From contig NW_023503941.1 in NCBI RefSeq assembly GCF_014529535.1, forward strand, positions 902,645 to 966,644: a stretch of DNA of 64,000 bases, written 5' to 3'. Source of the stretch: Bradysia coprophila (Eukaryota; Arthropoda; Insecta; Diptera; Sciaridae). Below the pieces are notes generated by a model, which was given only the letters and a program-made list of their open reading frames with translations, was not told where the DNA came from and ran no database searches. Shown piece after piece: positions 46,761-58,745 of this stretch; position 1 is the stretch's first letter, and every line of letters begins with the position of its first letter. Made by a program: the position numbers and the translations under genes.

Positions 46761-47019
46761 TATAAATACGGGACATTTGTGAAGAAAAAGATCAGAATAA
46801 ACTTGAACGTTAAACGGGCAACAGCCCTAAGCAATGTGTTTATTTCTCAAAGTAGTTAGAACAGCAGTGTCTGGCACTGTAAGTGCGGGGAGAATATCCC
46901 TTCCAGTCACCAATGTTTGTAGAAGCATCAATACGGCCAACTGGCAATCAAAAATAGAAGTAAAATTCTCAACACTCGCTTCCGGCTCATGCTGGAAACC
47001 TCTCTACAGTGTATTTTGA
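46761..47019 (+). promoter_or_regulatory. Core-promoter-like site and short downstream frame
   Basis: TATAAATA (46761-46768) is followed 31 bp later by an insect-like initiator TCAG (46792-46795). The first ATG downstream (46834) opens 61 codons to 47019. The layout could be a small unannotated gene or the U3/R region of a solo LTR; I could not delimit LTR ends or a target duplication. Confidence 0.3.
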
Positions 47020-47528
47020 TTTGTTTGAAGCGAAGTGATTCTTTTTACTCCAAAGCGTGAGGTAAAATTTTACTACTGGCTCCGAAAATTTACTAAAAGA
47101 CTTTGAGTCTTTGAGTTGACTTTACTTGTCAATGGGACAAGTCACACAAGTAGTACCTTCCCATCATGTGTCCCATTGATAAGTAATGTACAATCACTTC
47201 AATCGTTTTAACAAGTATTTTACTATGAAGGAATCGTTTGTCATTAGCCAGAGCAGATGTCATATCCATCTTCGCTTTGTGTCTCCTAATCATTAGTTTT
47301 AATTCGTATAATGAAACCACTGTTGAAAAATGCGCGTGTACACAACGTGCTTGTCTTGTGGTTTTGCTCTCATTCCTTAAATAAATCGATATTCTCTTCG
47401 CACTTGGTTACGAGTGTTATTTTTCATAGTTTCACTCGTTTTGTTGGCTTTTCTAGTTATTAGTACAATAAGTCACCAAAGAAATATTGAAAACTAAAAG
47501 AGAACTTTCCCAACCGAAAACGTGAGAA

Positions 47529-50500
47529 ATGGTAATGGAAATGGCTCGACCAGACAATATTGCAGTTAATAATCAAAAAATTCCAACTGCGCTAGGCACC
47601 GAAAAAAAAGTTGACCAAAAAGGAGAAAGCACGAATCGAAGCTGAACGTGCAGAAGCTGCTCGTATAGAACTGGAAAAGGAAAGGTGATCTTATATTAAC
47701 ATACAGTCCTATTGGACGACTGTATTTTGACGCATTATGACACGGCCTTGATAGTACGAAAGTCTTTCTATGAGTAGTGTCGTCTCACTAGCTGTAGCCT
47801 TTTAACATAGCAGCGCGGACTTGAGAGGATTAGGGGGAATTGAGACTCAAGTCTTCAGTGTTCTTGCTATTTTTAGCCCCGTACGAAGTACGAAGGGGCT
47901 TATAGGATTACGATGCCGTGTGTAATTGATGGAATTCGAAGCAGACGGTAAGGGCAAAGTGTTTGCCTATGTTCATAGATGACGAATCCGCAATAAAAAT
48001 TTGGGCCGTCTGTCTGTCCGTCTGTCACGTCGATATCTTGAGTAAATCAAATCCGATCTCAAATTTTTTTTTTCCCTGAAAGATAGTCAAAATAGTGAGG
48101 CTAAGTTCGAAGATGGGCATATTCGGGTCGGCCCTTCGTGAGTTAGGGCCACCTAAGTGATTTAAGGTCTTTTGGTGATATTTATGGCAAAATAAACGAT
48201 GGAAATGTAAATGACACGGCAAATGATAGGTATTGTCAATACCAATCCAGGAAAAAAAAGTTTTTTAAAATCGGGTGAGTGGACCGTGAGTTAGGGCCTT
48301 AGAAGTGAAAAGCTACTAGGGCCCTATGTGTATTTTACATATAACTCGAGTAAATTTCATATGTTTTTCGTAATTTTTGTTTCATTTGGAAGGTAATCGA
48401 ACGTCGAATAGAAAGTTGTTGAAAAAAAATTAAATTTGGGTCCTCGGACTAAGGCCACTACTAGGGCCCTATGTGTATTTTACATATAACTCGAGCAAAT
48501 TTAATCCGTTTTTCGTAATTTTTGTTTCATTTGGAAGGTAATCGAACGTCGAATAGAAAGTTGTTGAAAAAAAATTAAATTTGGGTCCTCGGACTAAGGC
48601 CACTACTAGGGCCCTATGTGTATTTTACATATAACTCGAGCAAATTTCATCCGTTTTTCGTAATTTTTGTTTCATTTGGAAGGTAATCAAAGGCCGAATA
48701 GAATGTTGTTGAAAAAAAAATAAATTTGGGTCCTCGGACTAAGGCCGCTACTAGGGCCCTATGTGTATTTAAACTAAATAAATTTAAATTTTAGGGCTAT
48801 TTCAACGCACTGCTCCTAGCATGAACACTACTTTGACAAATGTCCAATTTGGAGGCTTTTGTGATGAGAGCTACCGCTTAAGATTGATTGTATTGTGTGT
48901 TTTAACTCATACAACGAAAACAAGTCATCTATCTTTACGAAAGAAACGCAGTGCCTACTGTGACTTCATCAGCCTCCAAATATTTCTTATGTTCATGCTA
49001 GGAGCAGTGCGTTGGCTATTTGAAATTTTTGTTTTATTTGAAAAGAACGTCGTACGGGGCTTCGTAATTGCGCTATGCGCAATTTCTAAGATGTACACAT
49101 TTCATAATAATTTGACTTCAACTACGTTTACGGGTGCAATAGGTCTACGGTCAAAGTAGGGTGACAGACGCACTAGGGTCACGTACGCAATAGATATACG
49201 GGTTTGTACGGGGCTCAGTCGCAGCAGACGCTCCGACTGTTCTGATGGCTCGTTTAGTCCTTTTCTTGGTATCGATCGAAGAAAATGAAACAATTTTTCT
49301 CCACAAACTTTAAAGGCAGCGACAATATGAAGAGGAACAGAAACGTAAATTGTTGGAACGTGCTGAGGCTGAGAGGCGCCAGAAACAGGAAATTCAGGAA
49401 AATAAAATACGAAGAGTGCAATTGAAGGATAGCTGCGAATTTTTTGGTGGTAATGTCATTACTGTAATAAGGAGTTCGACCTTGATCTGCAGTTTATGTT
49501 TGTGGTTTAATTTTAGACTACAAAAAACACATCAACGAAATTGGTGTAAAAATTGAAAAGGAAAAGGAAGTAACGTTTGATCGATTGGTATACATATTTA
49601 AGAAGTCAATCTGAATATAAGTATCTCTATTCATCCAGTGGGAAAGGTATATGCGATGCAACGGTCTCCCAAATGCTTACGATCCTGGTGATTTAAGGAA
49701 GTACATGCACATGTGGAAACTGCAAAATGAACATTCAAACAAACAGGAAATAAATTGGCTGCTCAATATTGACGAAAGAACGATTTTAACGCAGGATCAA
49801 AGTAAAATCGATTTGACACGAAGCAATTTAAAGGCCAAACAGCCCATCTTAGGCGATTCCTATTCCAAACGAATTAGAGAAATTTTGGGTGTTCGGAAAT
49901 TTTGCCATAAATCTTCTGATGCAATTTCAATCAGATTAATTTTCAGATCTTGGCCGAAATTGACGAAGCGATCGACAGTGGATTGCCGAGGGTAATTATC
50001 AAAGATTTGCACGTCCTCAAACACACATTTCGAACATCTATTTCGGAATTTATCGATGATTTCACATTCAAAATTTTGTCCAACATTGAGCGCGACATGG
50101 AGTAAACGAATTAGATGGTATTTGATACTCTGTACAGTCATTTATGTCATTATACCTTTGTAGACTGAGCAAGAATGGTACAGTGGCTAGACACGCTTAT
50201 CAGTCGGATATATTTAAATCTCAGATTTGGACTCTACGCGAAGTTCCTCAGCCACAATTGAATTCCAAAGAAAAGTTAAAATTTGAAAGGTATGCAATCA
50301 GCCGTGGCGGCCGTGGCTTTTTGATAAGTTATCAGTCAAAAACACTCAAAAGAGTAAAAGTGACGCAAGTCCCTGTGCATACTTCCAAAACAACTGATAT
50401 CGCTGGAGGTGACGCATTCTGCGCTTCTACGCAAAAACTGTAACAGCAAAAATTTGACCAAAGAAATTCTAGAAACAAAATTTTACCAAAAAAATGTTGT

Positions 50501-53500
50501 GTCACAAAGTGGCAGATGATTCGGACGTATTAGGACGTAAAAATTTCTTTAAAGTACTTTCCTCAACATCTGCCACTTGTGACGCAAAATTTTTTTGGTA
50601 AAATTTTGTTTCTAGAATTTCTTTGGTCAAATTTTTGCTGTTACAGTTTTTGCGTACAAGCGCAGAATGCGTCACCTCCAGCGATATCAGTTGTTTTGGA
50701 AGTATGTACAGGGACTTGCGTCACTTTTACTCTTTTGAATGTTTTTGACTGATATCAGTTCTTTTGGAAGAATTAGTAAGCTAAAAGCAAAGTAAAATGA
50801 TCGTGTCCGGTTTTTGACATTTGAATTTCAATTGTCAAAAACCAGACTCGATCATTTTATTTTGCTTACATTTTAGATTGAAAAATTTCAAAAATTTTAA
50901 AAATTGAAAAAGTTGAAAATTTTGAAAAATTTTAAAAAAATAAGAATTTTGAGAAATTTGAAAAATTTAAAAAATTGGAAAAATTTGAAAAATTTGAAAA
51001 ATTTGAAAAATTTGAAAAATTTGAAAAATTTGAAAAATTTGAAAAATTTTAAAAATTTGAAAAAATTAAAAAAAATTTGAAAAATTTGAAAAAATTAAAA
51101 AATTTGAAAAAATTAAAAAATTGAAAAAATTAAAAGAAATTTTGAAAAATTTAAAAAATTTTGAAATATTTAAAAAATTCTAAATTTAGGGAAAAAAATT
51201 GAGGCGAGCAGAGCTTACCAAAAGCGAACAAATTTGTTCTACCATACCCATCCACACACACACACTTAAAGGTGTTCTTATATGGGGCCTATATGGAAAC
51301 TTCGAGGAGCCCAAGCTCCGAAACGAGGCCGGTTCCCCCCAAATTTTTTTTTCTGGAATGTCTTAGAATGACGACTAGAATCTACTCCCAAAATTTCAAC
51401 AAAATCTAAAGAAGACTTTAGAAGATAGGAAACACGGACGGACGGACGGACGGACTAACAAAGTAACGTAGGATTTTTTCATTTCGTTTAAAGTACTGAA
51501 ATTGACCAAAATGTATGGAAATGGGGCTTCTTGGAAGATTTTTTGCGTGGCCAAATTTTAAGCTGCAAGAACGTGTGATAGCTCGTTGAACTCGTACGGA
51601 CGCCTAGTTTTTTTTAATGGTAATTTGGAGTCATTTGTATTTGAATTGTGGAACTTCAATATTTGCTGTATATATGGTTCTGCAGTCTACGACAAAAAAA
51701 AATTTGAAATTTTTTCTAGTAATAGGACTTGCGTCACGGGCGCTATGCTAACGCGCGCCCATGATATAAAATCATAGCACTTCGTTTCAATGTGACATTC
51801 TTCAAATTCTTGTTCGCACAAGAAGTGAATGAAATATGTTTTCCTTTGCAAGGGAGGGAAATTGGACTTTCCGTCCCTAGGTAAAAGTCTTTCCCTCCTT
51901 AGTATCACGATGAGTAAAAGTGTCCGATGGCTTTCGCCCATCTGGATACGAAATATAAAATTCCTTCCCTTGTATAGTAATATACTATTTCATGCTAGCG
52001 TTGCGAAAATCCTTATTTTGTCCACTGTGAAGCGTTGTGAAAATGACGTTTTGTTGTTATTCTGCGCGGTGAGAAAATAATAATTTTCTCCCCTAAAATG
52101 GCGGGCTCAGCCATATTTTATGAGAAAATTTTCATTTTCTCATCTAAAATGGCTGAATACCAAAACACGCATTTCATTTTATTTTCTTCAAAGTGGACAA
52201 AAATGCAGATTTTCATTTTCGAAAATGCAAGCATTAAAAACGTTGTGTTCACCTCGGGGAGAAATAGGAAATTCCACCTTGAGCTCTTAGTGAAATTTCT
52301 AAATAACTATTTGCTTCAGGTGGACCAAAAACGTCACTTTCTCTCACCAGATAGATGGATGGTCCAAAAAACAACTTTTTCTCTCACCTTTTCTTTCACT
52401 TTTCGTTCCGGTCACGTCACTTTTCGTTCACAGTGACATCACTTTTTGTTCCACAAACTGTTCGTTTATAAAATTTAAACATTTTCGAATTCTAATCGTC
52501 AACAGAAGTCACACTGAAATTGAATTTCCATTGCTGGAATTAGAGATCACACTTCCTCCGTCTGTTAAATGCAAAGATTCCGCTATCAGAGTATTATGGT
52601 TGAGCTATGACCATTTCAGCGATTACAGTCCGAGCTATTACATACCGTTTAAAGTGGACGCAACAATAGGTACAAGATGAATCCAGTACAGTCTAAAGAT
52701 CGATCAAAAAACTTTTGTAACATTGAAATTTTCTCTGTATCCCTAGACATAGGGATGGCTACTCGTAGGGAATGGCGTAAGCGCAAGGAAATACTAAAAT
52801 CGGCCAAAGAAAATGCTGAAGACGGCAAATCGAAGAAAAACGATGGAATTATTGATGTGACGAAAATTTACACCGAATACGAGGACGAGTTAAGTAAATC
52901 GGTGAGAAAACAAAAGGGGCCCGAAGGTCTCAAATTGAAAGAGTTCGATGTGAATCTCCGCAAATACCGAATGGTTGGAGGCATTTATTGCATTGAATAT
53001 GTTAAGCAACCGCAGCAAGATATGAAATTGAATTCAAAAAAATATTTACGAACAGGTGATCCAATCGTCCGCAATTACGATTGGGAATATCGGACGATTA
53101 ACACTTTCGTTTCAGTTTTATATCCGAACTCCCTCCAACGAAAACATTTTCATCAAACTTACAAACCACCGGCGCCGGTCCTGCCAGGAGTTCGAAGACT
53201 ACCGGAAGAAATTGAAGCAGAAATGAGAGAAATGGAAGCCAATTTGGACAAACTTGCATCGGCCACTATTAAGTATGGTTCGATTCCAGTAATGTACGAG
53301 AGCAATGTAAACGGATAATGAAATCTATGACAGGCTTCCCGAAGACACAATCATGTGGTTCGAACCACCCACCGTATGTCGATGGGAATGGCCCGACGAG
53401 ACAAATCATTCTGAGCGAAAAAAGAGTAAAAAGAAATCTAAAACGAGATCCAAGCACAAAACATCCGCACCGCCAAAGATCATCGAAGATTTCAATTTGT

Positions 53501-55572
53501 TTAACATACCGTCTGGACTGGATATGTATTGCATTATGCAAGAGTTCGTCGTACCACGTCTCCCGAACGGATACAGTATTAAAATTGATAAGGTAGTCGG
53601 TGATCGTCGTCGGAGTTCATTGCTGAGAAGTACACGGAAAGGTTCATACAACTGCACATTGAACCTTTTGTTAGACTTTGCATAATGTGTAAAAATCATC
53701 AGATTCCAGAGAACCATCAACCATTACTGCCAGACCATCTTCAGTCAATATCAAACATGCTCTGATTGAAACTAATTCCCCTCGTCCCCTTTTCCCGAAA
53801 GTAACGATCAAACGTGAATTGAATGTGGTGGAGAAGATCGACCGTTCATCCAGTATAGTTACCAGCTGCTCCAACGATACCAACCATTCGTCGGAACGTT
53901 CGAACGATACCATAAAAAAGGTTTACATGTTCTCTAAGCTGCTGAAGGATTTGGACGAACTAAATGAATTACAATACCCGTACCCGGAGAAGCAAATGGA
54001 GGAGATATCGGAAAGTTTATCGATGTCAGTTGAAGAAGAAGAACTGGAAACCGAACCCGATTTTTCCATTTCATTTCTGCGAACTAATGACTTTCCTTGG
54101 AACTTCAATAAAAAACCGGAAAAAAGTGACGAACAGCCTCCCGAGGAAGAAAGTGAAGACAGTAGCGTCGACCAAAATGGTGAAATTGAAACGTATGACA
54201 CAACCGTTGGGAATAATATGCAATGAAAGTACAAAACAGGTATGGCCGATCGGCAAATTCACCTTAAACGTATTCATAAATTATGTCAAAATAATATGAA
54301 AATGAGTGCGTTTGAGTGCGTAAATCAAATTTTTATGTCCTCCGGGCGAACGATCGACCATACCTGCTTTACACTTTTATTGATAATGATGAATTGAAAA
54401 ATCTTCTGAAATTCTCTGTAGTGATTCGTCGTCGGATGACGAAGACTGTACCATTGGACGATGGAGTTCAAGGGACGTGCATGATGCAAAATTTAATGAA
54501 GATAAATTGGCCATTCAATTCAAAATTGGTCGGCTTGGATGCTTCGGATTAGCGATTAATTGGCACAGTAACTTACCATTTCAAACATGGGAGTTGAAGC
54601 CGGACATAAAATCGTAAATTTGCAAATTTGTCCCTTCACAATGTATTGTACGAGAGCACAACGTTTCTGCTTTCCCACAGGACTGTTCCTAACACAATTT
54701 TGTTCAGTTTGTCCGCATCGGTAGTCAACATCGAATTGTCTATTTCGAATAAAGGCATCACACTGAACTCGTTTCAGGTAAGATACAAGTTTTGAAATTG
54801 AAATTGAAAGCATTGAACGGGGATCCTCACTTCCTGCATATTATTACCGTTTCGTTTGAAGGGTGGAATTTCTACAATCATCCAAGATGTCATTGGTAAC
54901 GCCATGAGTTTCGATGATCTCAAAAACACGTTCACATCAGCCGGTCTCAATCTGTTCCCGGAAGATGATGCATTTTGTTATGCAGAAGGTTGGTTCTGGA
55001 AAAGCATTTGAACGATGGTGACTTTGTTAGTTATTTGTTGTAGGGACATGCGAAAAGCACTATGTGATGGAATCGCACTTGTACGACTGTATGGCAGCTG
55101 TTGCATTGACCCACAATTTCACTTGGTCTCGATGGAATTTTATGTCTGGCCGACGTTCTTGTGTTCTACTAATGCGTGAAATTGTTGAAAATCGAAAAAC
55201 CGTTAGATTTCTCATCTTCCACTGTTTCCGGAACGTATTTCGGAATAACTCATATTTCGTACTCTTTTCCAGCCAAGCCATTCCACTCTCCACGTTACCC
55301 CTCTGAAAGCATCCCTTATCGATTGTACAGACGTTTCGCCATGCTTCAATCCGATTGCAATCGAAGGAATGGAGGTTCATTTGACGGATTAGAGTGATAC
55401 TAGGGATTGGATTATCGGAAATTTTTCGTTTCAGTTTTACGCCGATTTGCACCAACTGTCCAAGGCCCATTCACAAACCGTTTCGCTGATGAAACAGGCG
55501 CAAATGGATCCGATACTTCGTAACAATGTCAAGTTAATCTTGAAAGCAACGAGGCCGCTGAGCTTTTGCTAA
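47529..55572 (+). CDS. Dnai7: DNAI7/CASC1 homologue, axonemal dynein-associated protein
   Basis: Coding exons: 47529-47531, 47596-47684, 49316-49449, 49517-49587, 49639-49890, 49947-50101, 50164-50289, 52506-52669, 52753-53272, 53334-53599, 53703-54192, 54422-54613, 54681-54777, 54862-54988, 55044-55201, 55273-55374, 55435-55572 (3084 nt, 1027 residues). Order: Lys/Glu-rich coiled coil from MAPKKKLTKKEKAR, WERYMRCNGLP, FPLLELEITLP then SYDHFSDY, IGRWSSRDVHD, FKIGRLGCFGLAINW, LPFQTWELKP, a SAGLNLFPEDD segment, FTWSRWN, and a C-terminus LKATRPLSFC. These match the CASC1/DNAI7 family, which is needed for ciliary dynein assembly. Human protein is about 720 residues; the excess is mainly an acidic Ser-rich insert in exons 9-11. 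The joints 49890/49947 (GTTCGG donor) and 53599/53703 are the weakest. Introns 2 and 7 contain transposons. AATAAA at 55640. Confidence 0.87.
47874..49257 (+). mobile_element. Family A repeat, copy 3 (DNAI7 intron 2)
   Basis: Begins TTTAGCCCCGTACGAAGTAC, ends GACTGTTCTGATGGCT then CGTTTAG. Contains three tandem copies of a unit with GGTCCTCGGACTAAGGCC and TTTACATATAACTCGAG (about 48300-48775), the AATTGCGCTATGCGCAATT hairpin near 49067, and an inserted family F MITE. Confidence 0.8.
48803..49014. mobile_element. Family F MITE with 7-bp target duplication
   Basis: 212 bp, ends CAACGCACTGCTCCTAGCAT / ATGCTAGGAGCAGTGCGTTG, flanked by GCTATTT (48796-48802, 49015-49021). Nearly identical to 62830-63047. 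Confidence 0.9.
50330..51766 (+). mobile_element. Family B composite foldback, copy 3 (DNAI7 intron 7)
   Basis: Full arrangement: TATCAGTCAAAAAC start, ~430-bp palindrome (arms around 50540), a 90-bp secondary palindrome at 50780-50875 (AAAATGATCG and its inverse) absent from other copies, GAAAAATTT tandem run (50880-51180), (GGAC)n, end GCGCCCATGATA. Confidence 0.85.
51830..52430. repeat. Family D fragments in DNAI7 intron 7
   Basis: CATGCTAGCGTTGCGAAAATCC (about 51992) and AAAGTGGACAAAAATGCAGA (about 52190) recall 5417 and 5970 in the channel gene. AAAATGGCGGGCTCAGCC and similar short direct repeats follow. Function unknown. Confidence 0.5.
54255..54352. mobile_element. Family H MITE copy in DNAI7 intron 11
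   Basis: Shares ATGAAAATGAGTGCGTTT, TTATGTCCTCCGGGCGAA and ACGATCGACCATACCTG (plus or inverted) with 31330-31425. Confidence 0.6.
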
Positions 55573-55639
55573 TACTTTTAATTAACATGTAATTGTGAGT
55601 GTTGGTTTTATTCGCCAGTCTAATTTCCCATTTTATCGT

Positions 55640-55645
55640 AATAAA
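55640..55645 (+). terminator. Poly(A) signal AATAAA of DNAI7
   Basis: 68 bp after the stop codon and 45 bp before the next family B element. Confidence 0.6.
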
Positions 55646-55690
55646 TATTCCATTCACGATGTAAGCTTCGATTTTTCGTTACTCTCGCTG

Positions 55691-57007
55691 AATCATGGGC
55701 GCGCGTCAGCATAGCGCCCGTGACGCAAGTCCTATTACTAGAAAGAATTTCAAAAAAAAATTTTTGTCGTAGACTGCAGAACCATATATACAGCAAATAT
55801 TGAAGTTCTACAATTCAAAGACAAATGACTCCAAATTACCATTAAAAAAAACTAGGCGTCCGTACGAGTTCAACGAGCTATCACACGTTCTTGCAGCTTA
55901 AAATTTGGCCACGCAAAAAATCTTCCAAGAAGCCCAATTTCCATACATTTTGGTCGATTTCAGTACTTTAAACGAAATGAAAAAATCCTACGTTACTTTG
56001 TTAGTCCGTCCTTCCGACCGTCCGTGTTTCCTATCTTCTAAAGTCTTCTTTAGATTTTGTAGAAATTTTGGGAGTAGATTCTAGTCGTCATTCTAAGACA
56101 TCCCAGAAAAAAACTTTGGGGGGAACCGGCCTCGTTTCGGAGCTAGGGCTCCTCGAAGCTCCCATATAAGAACACCTTTAAGTATGTGTGTGTGGATGCG
56201 TATGGTAGAACAAATTTGTTCGCTTTTGGTAAGCTCTGCTCGCCTCAATTTTTTTTTTCCTAAATTTAGAATTTTTTAAATTTTTTTAAATTTTTTTACA
56301 TTTTTTAAATTTTTTTAAAATTTTCAAAATTTTCAAATTTTTTCAAAATTTTCTAAATTTTTTCATTTTTTTTTTAAATTTTCAAATTTTTCGAATTTTT
56401 AAAATTTTTCAAACTTTTAAAATTTTTTAAATTTTTAAAAATTTTGAAAATTTTAAAATTTTTTCAAAGTTTTCAAAATTTTTCACATTTTTAAAATTTT
56501 TCAAATTATTTCAAATTTTTCAAATTTTTCGAATTTTTTCAATCTACTAATTCTTCCAAAAGAACTGATATCAGTCAAAAACTCTCAAAAGAGTAAAAGT
56601 GACGCAAGTCCCTGTGCATACTTCCAAAACAACTGATATCGCTGGATGTGACGCATTCTGCGCTTGTACGCAAAAACTGTAACAGGAAAAATTTGACCAA
56701 AGAAATTCTAGAAACAAAATTTTACCAAAAAAATTTTGCGTCACAAGTGGCAGATGTTGAGGAAAGTACTTTCAAGAAATTTTTTAAAATAGGCAAGAAT
56801 ACGTCCTAATACGTCCGAATCATCTGCCACTTTGTGACGCAAAATTTTTTTGGTAAAATTTTGTTTCTAGAATTTCTTTGGTCAAATTTTTGCTGTTACA
56901 GTTTTCGCGTACAAGCGCAGAATGCGTCACATCCAGCGATATCAGTTGTTTTGGGAGTATGCACAGGGACTTGCGTCACTTTTACTCTTTTGAGAGTTTT
57001 TGACTGA
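55691..57007 (-). mobile_element. Family B composite foldback, copy 4 (inverted)
   Basis: Begins with the inverted right end (ATCATGGGCGCGCGTCAGCA), ends with the inverted left end GAGAGTTTTTGACTGAT. Full length, with a TTTAAATTTTTC-type tandem run at 56270-56540 and the palindrome at 56570-57005. Confidence 0.85.
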
Positions 57008-57414
57008 TCCCTTTTTCTGTGAGATTAATTACAGTGTGGAACTTGGGAATCGTTCACAAATTACGTAAAGCTTGTTTTGTGCTGTCATCATAATTCAATC
57101 TTCGTGGAAGTCTCGACCATGTCTCGACCATAATCTGAAGAATGATAAAATGGGCCAATTACAGGCGCTCTTTGTAAATCGAGTGTTTGTGAGTCATTCT
57201 TTACAAATTGAGCTTTGATGTAAATTCTTTCGAATCAATGACGACATTTCAGACCGATTCAATAGCCTCTGCATGTCGTTTCTTTCACTCACAGTTTCCC
57301 AGACTAAATAGTCAAGTCACGTGCATAGAAGGCGAAGAGTGGAGATCTAAAGGTGTTCGTTCTTTAGATGACTACGCCCTTGCCGGTGTCTTTAGTTAAC
57401 TGCGCCGCTGCTTT

Positions 57415-58215
57415 TCGCCCGTAGTGAAACGACCCGACCGGTTTTGATCTAATGGTAGTTTGTAGAGAATTGACAGACGATTCTAATAAAAGTATCGTCG
57501 GGTTGAAAGGTTGTAGCTATGCGTCAGGGTGAGGCATCAAAGTCCAATTTTATGGTTGTGTCAATGAGCACCCCAACCGATTTTTCATTTTATTGGCTTA
57601 AAATGAAGGCTTGCACATCCCATTTAACATATCAAAAAATTGAGTTTCAATTTTTTCAAAAAATCTTAAAAAAACTTTCTTAGGGTGCCCACATTCCTGA
57701 GATTTTTTAATGGAAATGTATGGAAAGTTCCACTAAAAATGAAATTAATTGCTATATACTGGTTGTCTCTGGTCTACCGAACAATTATATGCACTAAAAA
57801 TAAATTTAACATTTTTACTTTGTGAATGTGGACAACTTTCACTGATTTTTTCACCATCGGGAAGCTTTCTGGTCATGTCTAGCTCATCCACTGCTGGCTA
57901 TAGCTTCAGTTGCTACTATATCTCATAGCCTGAGACCGCACCTTTCCAAAAATACCATACTTGCCCTATTCGCTATCTGGCTTGTATTCTTTACGATGTC
58001 AAATATGTGGGTAAGTCGACCTACTCGAAAGATTTTTGAGACAGTTTTTTATTTCCAATTTTAACCGAAATAAAGTTACAAATTATGTCAAATATGGAGG
58101 TTTTGGACTCATTTAATGAGTTCAACCCGACGATACTTTTATTAGAATCGTCTGTCAATTCTCTACAAACTACCATTAGATCAAAACCGGTCGGGTCGTT
58201 TCACTACGGGGAAAA
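57415..58215. mobile_element. Foldback element (family M)
   Basis: Arms of about 110 bp: CCGTAGTGAAACGACCCGAC...CAACCCGACGATACTTTT pair at 57418-57515 and 58115-58213. The ~590-bp spacer is AT-rich with no recognised frame. Exact arm identity suggests recent activity. Confidence 0.75.
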
Positions 58216-58619
58216 ATTTTCTGACAAAGTCATGATTTTTAAATTTTCAAATTTTCTCAGAGTCGTGCCGAGCCGGAGAGGTCGTTTTAAAAAAAAACTT
58301 CTTATACGAAATGATCACCTTGAAATTCCCTATCGATAGCACCATAAACGTCCGGAAACAAAAATGGTGTGTCCGATTAAAAAAAAATTTTCACCTAGAA
58401 GAATAACTCAAAACTTACACTTCAGGTCTATGTTGTTGTCTCGTTTTCGCTTATGTAATAAAATAGAGTACACACTTGTCAGTTGTCACTATCAATCTCG
58501 GCAAGCCTCGACTTCTTCGTGACAAGTGTGTAATATATATTATCTGTCTAGAACGATAATCTCGAGCTTATCCCTCTAGGGAGTTTTTGTTTATATCGAT
58601 ATATCTGTTCTCGACAGAT

Positions 58620-58745
58620 AAAATATGATATGCACCTATTGCCAGACTGTTATTTTGACGTGTAGGCATTATGGCCCACGCCTTCGGCTAGGGCAATAAT
58701 GTCCTACACGTCAAAATATCAATCTTGGCAACAGGTGCATAATAT
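58620..58745. repeat. Hairpin with GC-rich CCTTCGG apex
   Basis: TTTTGACGTGTAGGCATTAT and ATAATGTCCTACACGTCAAA pair, closing on GGCCCACGCCTTCGGCTAGGGC. Outer ends ATATGCACCTATTGCCA / TTGGCAACAGGTGCATAAT also pair. Confidence 0.65.

Noticed and set aside
53301..53333. A 27-bp intron between GTAAAC and GACAG in DNAI7
   Set aside because: Too short for spliceosomal removal; the donor at 53273 (GTATGG) gives a 61-bp intron with correct phase and a good family match.
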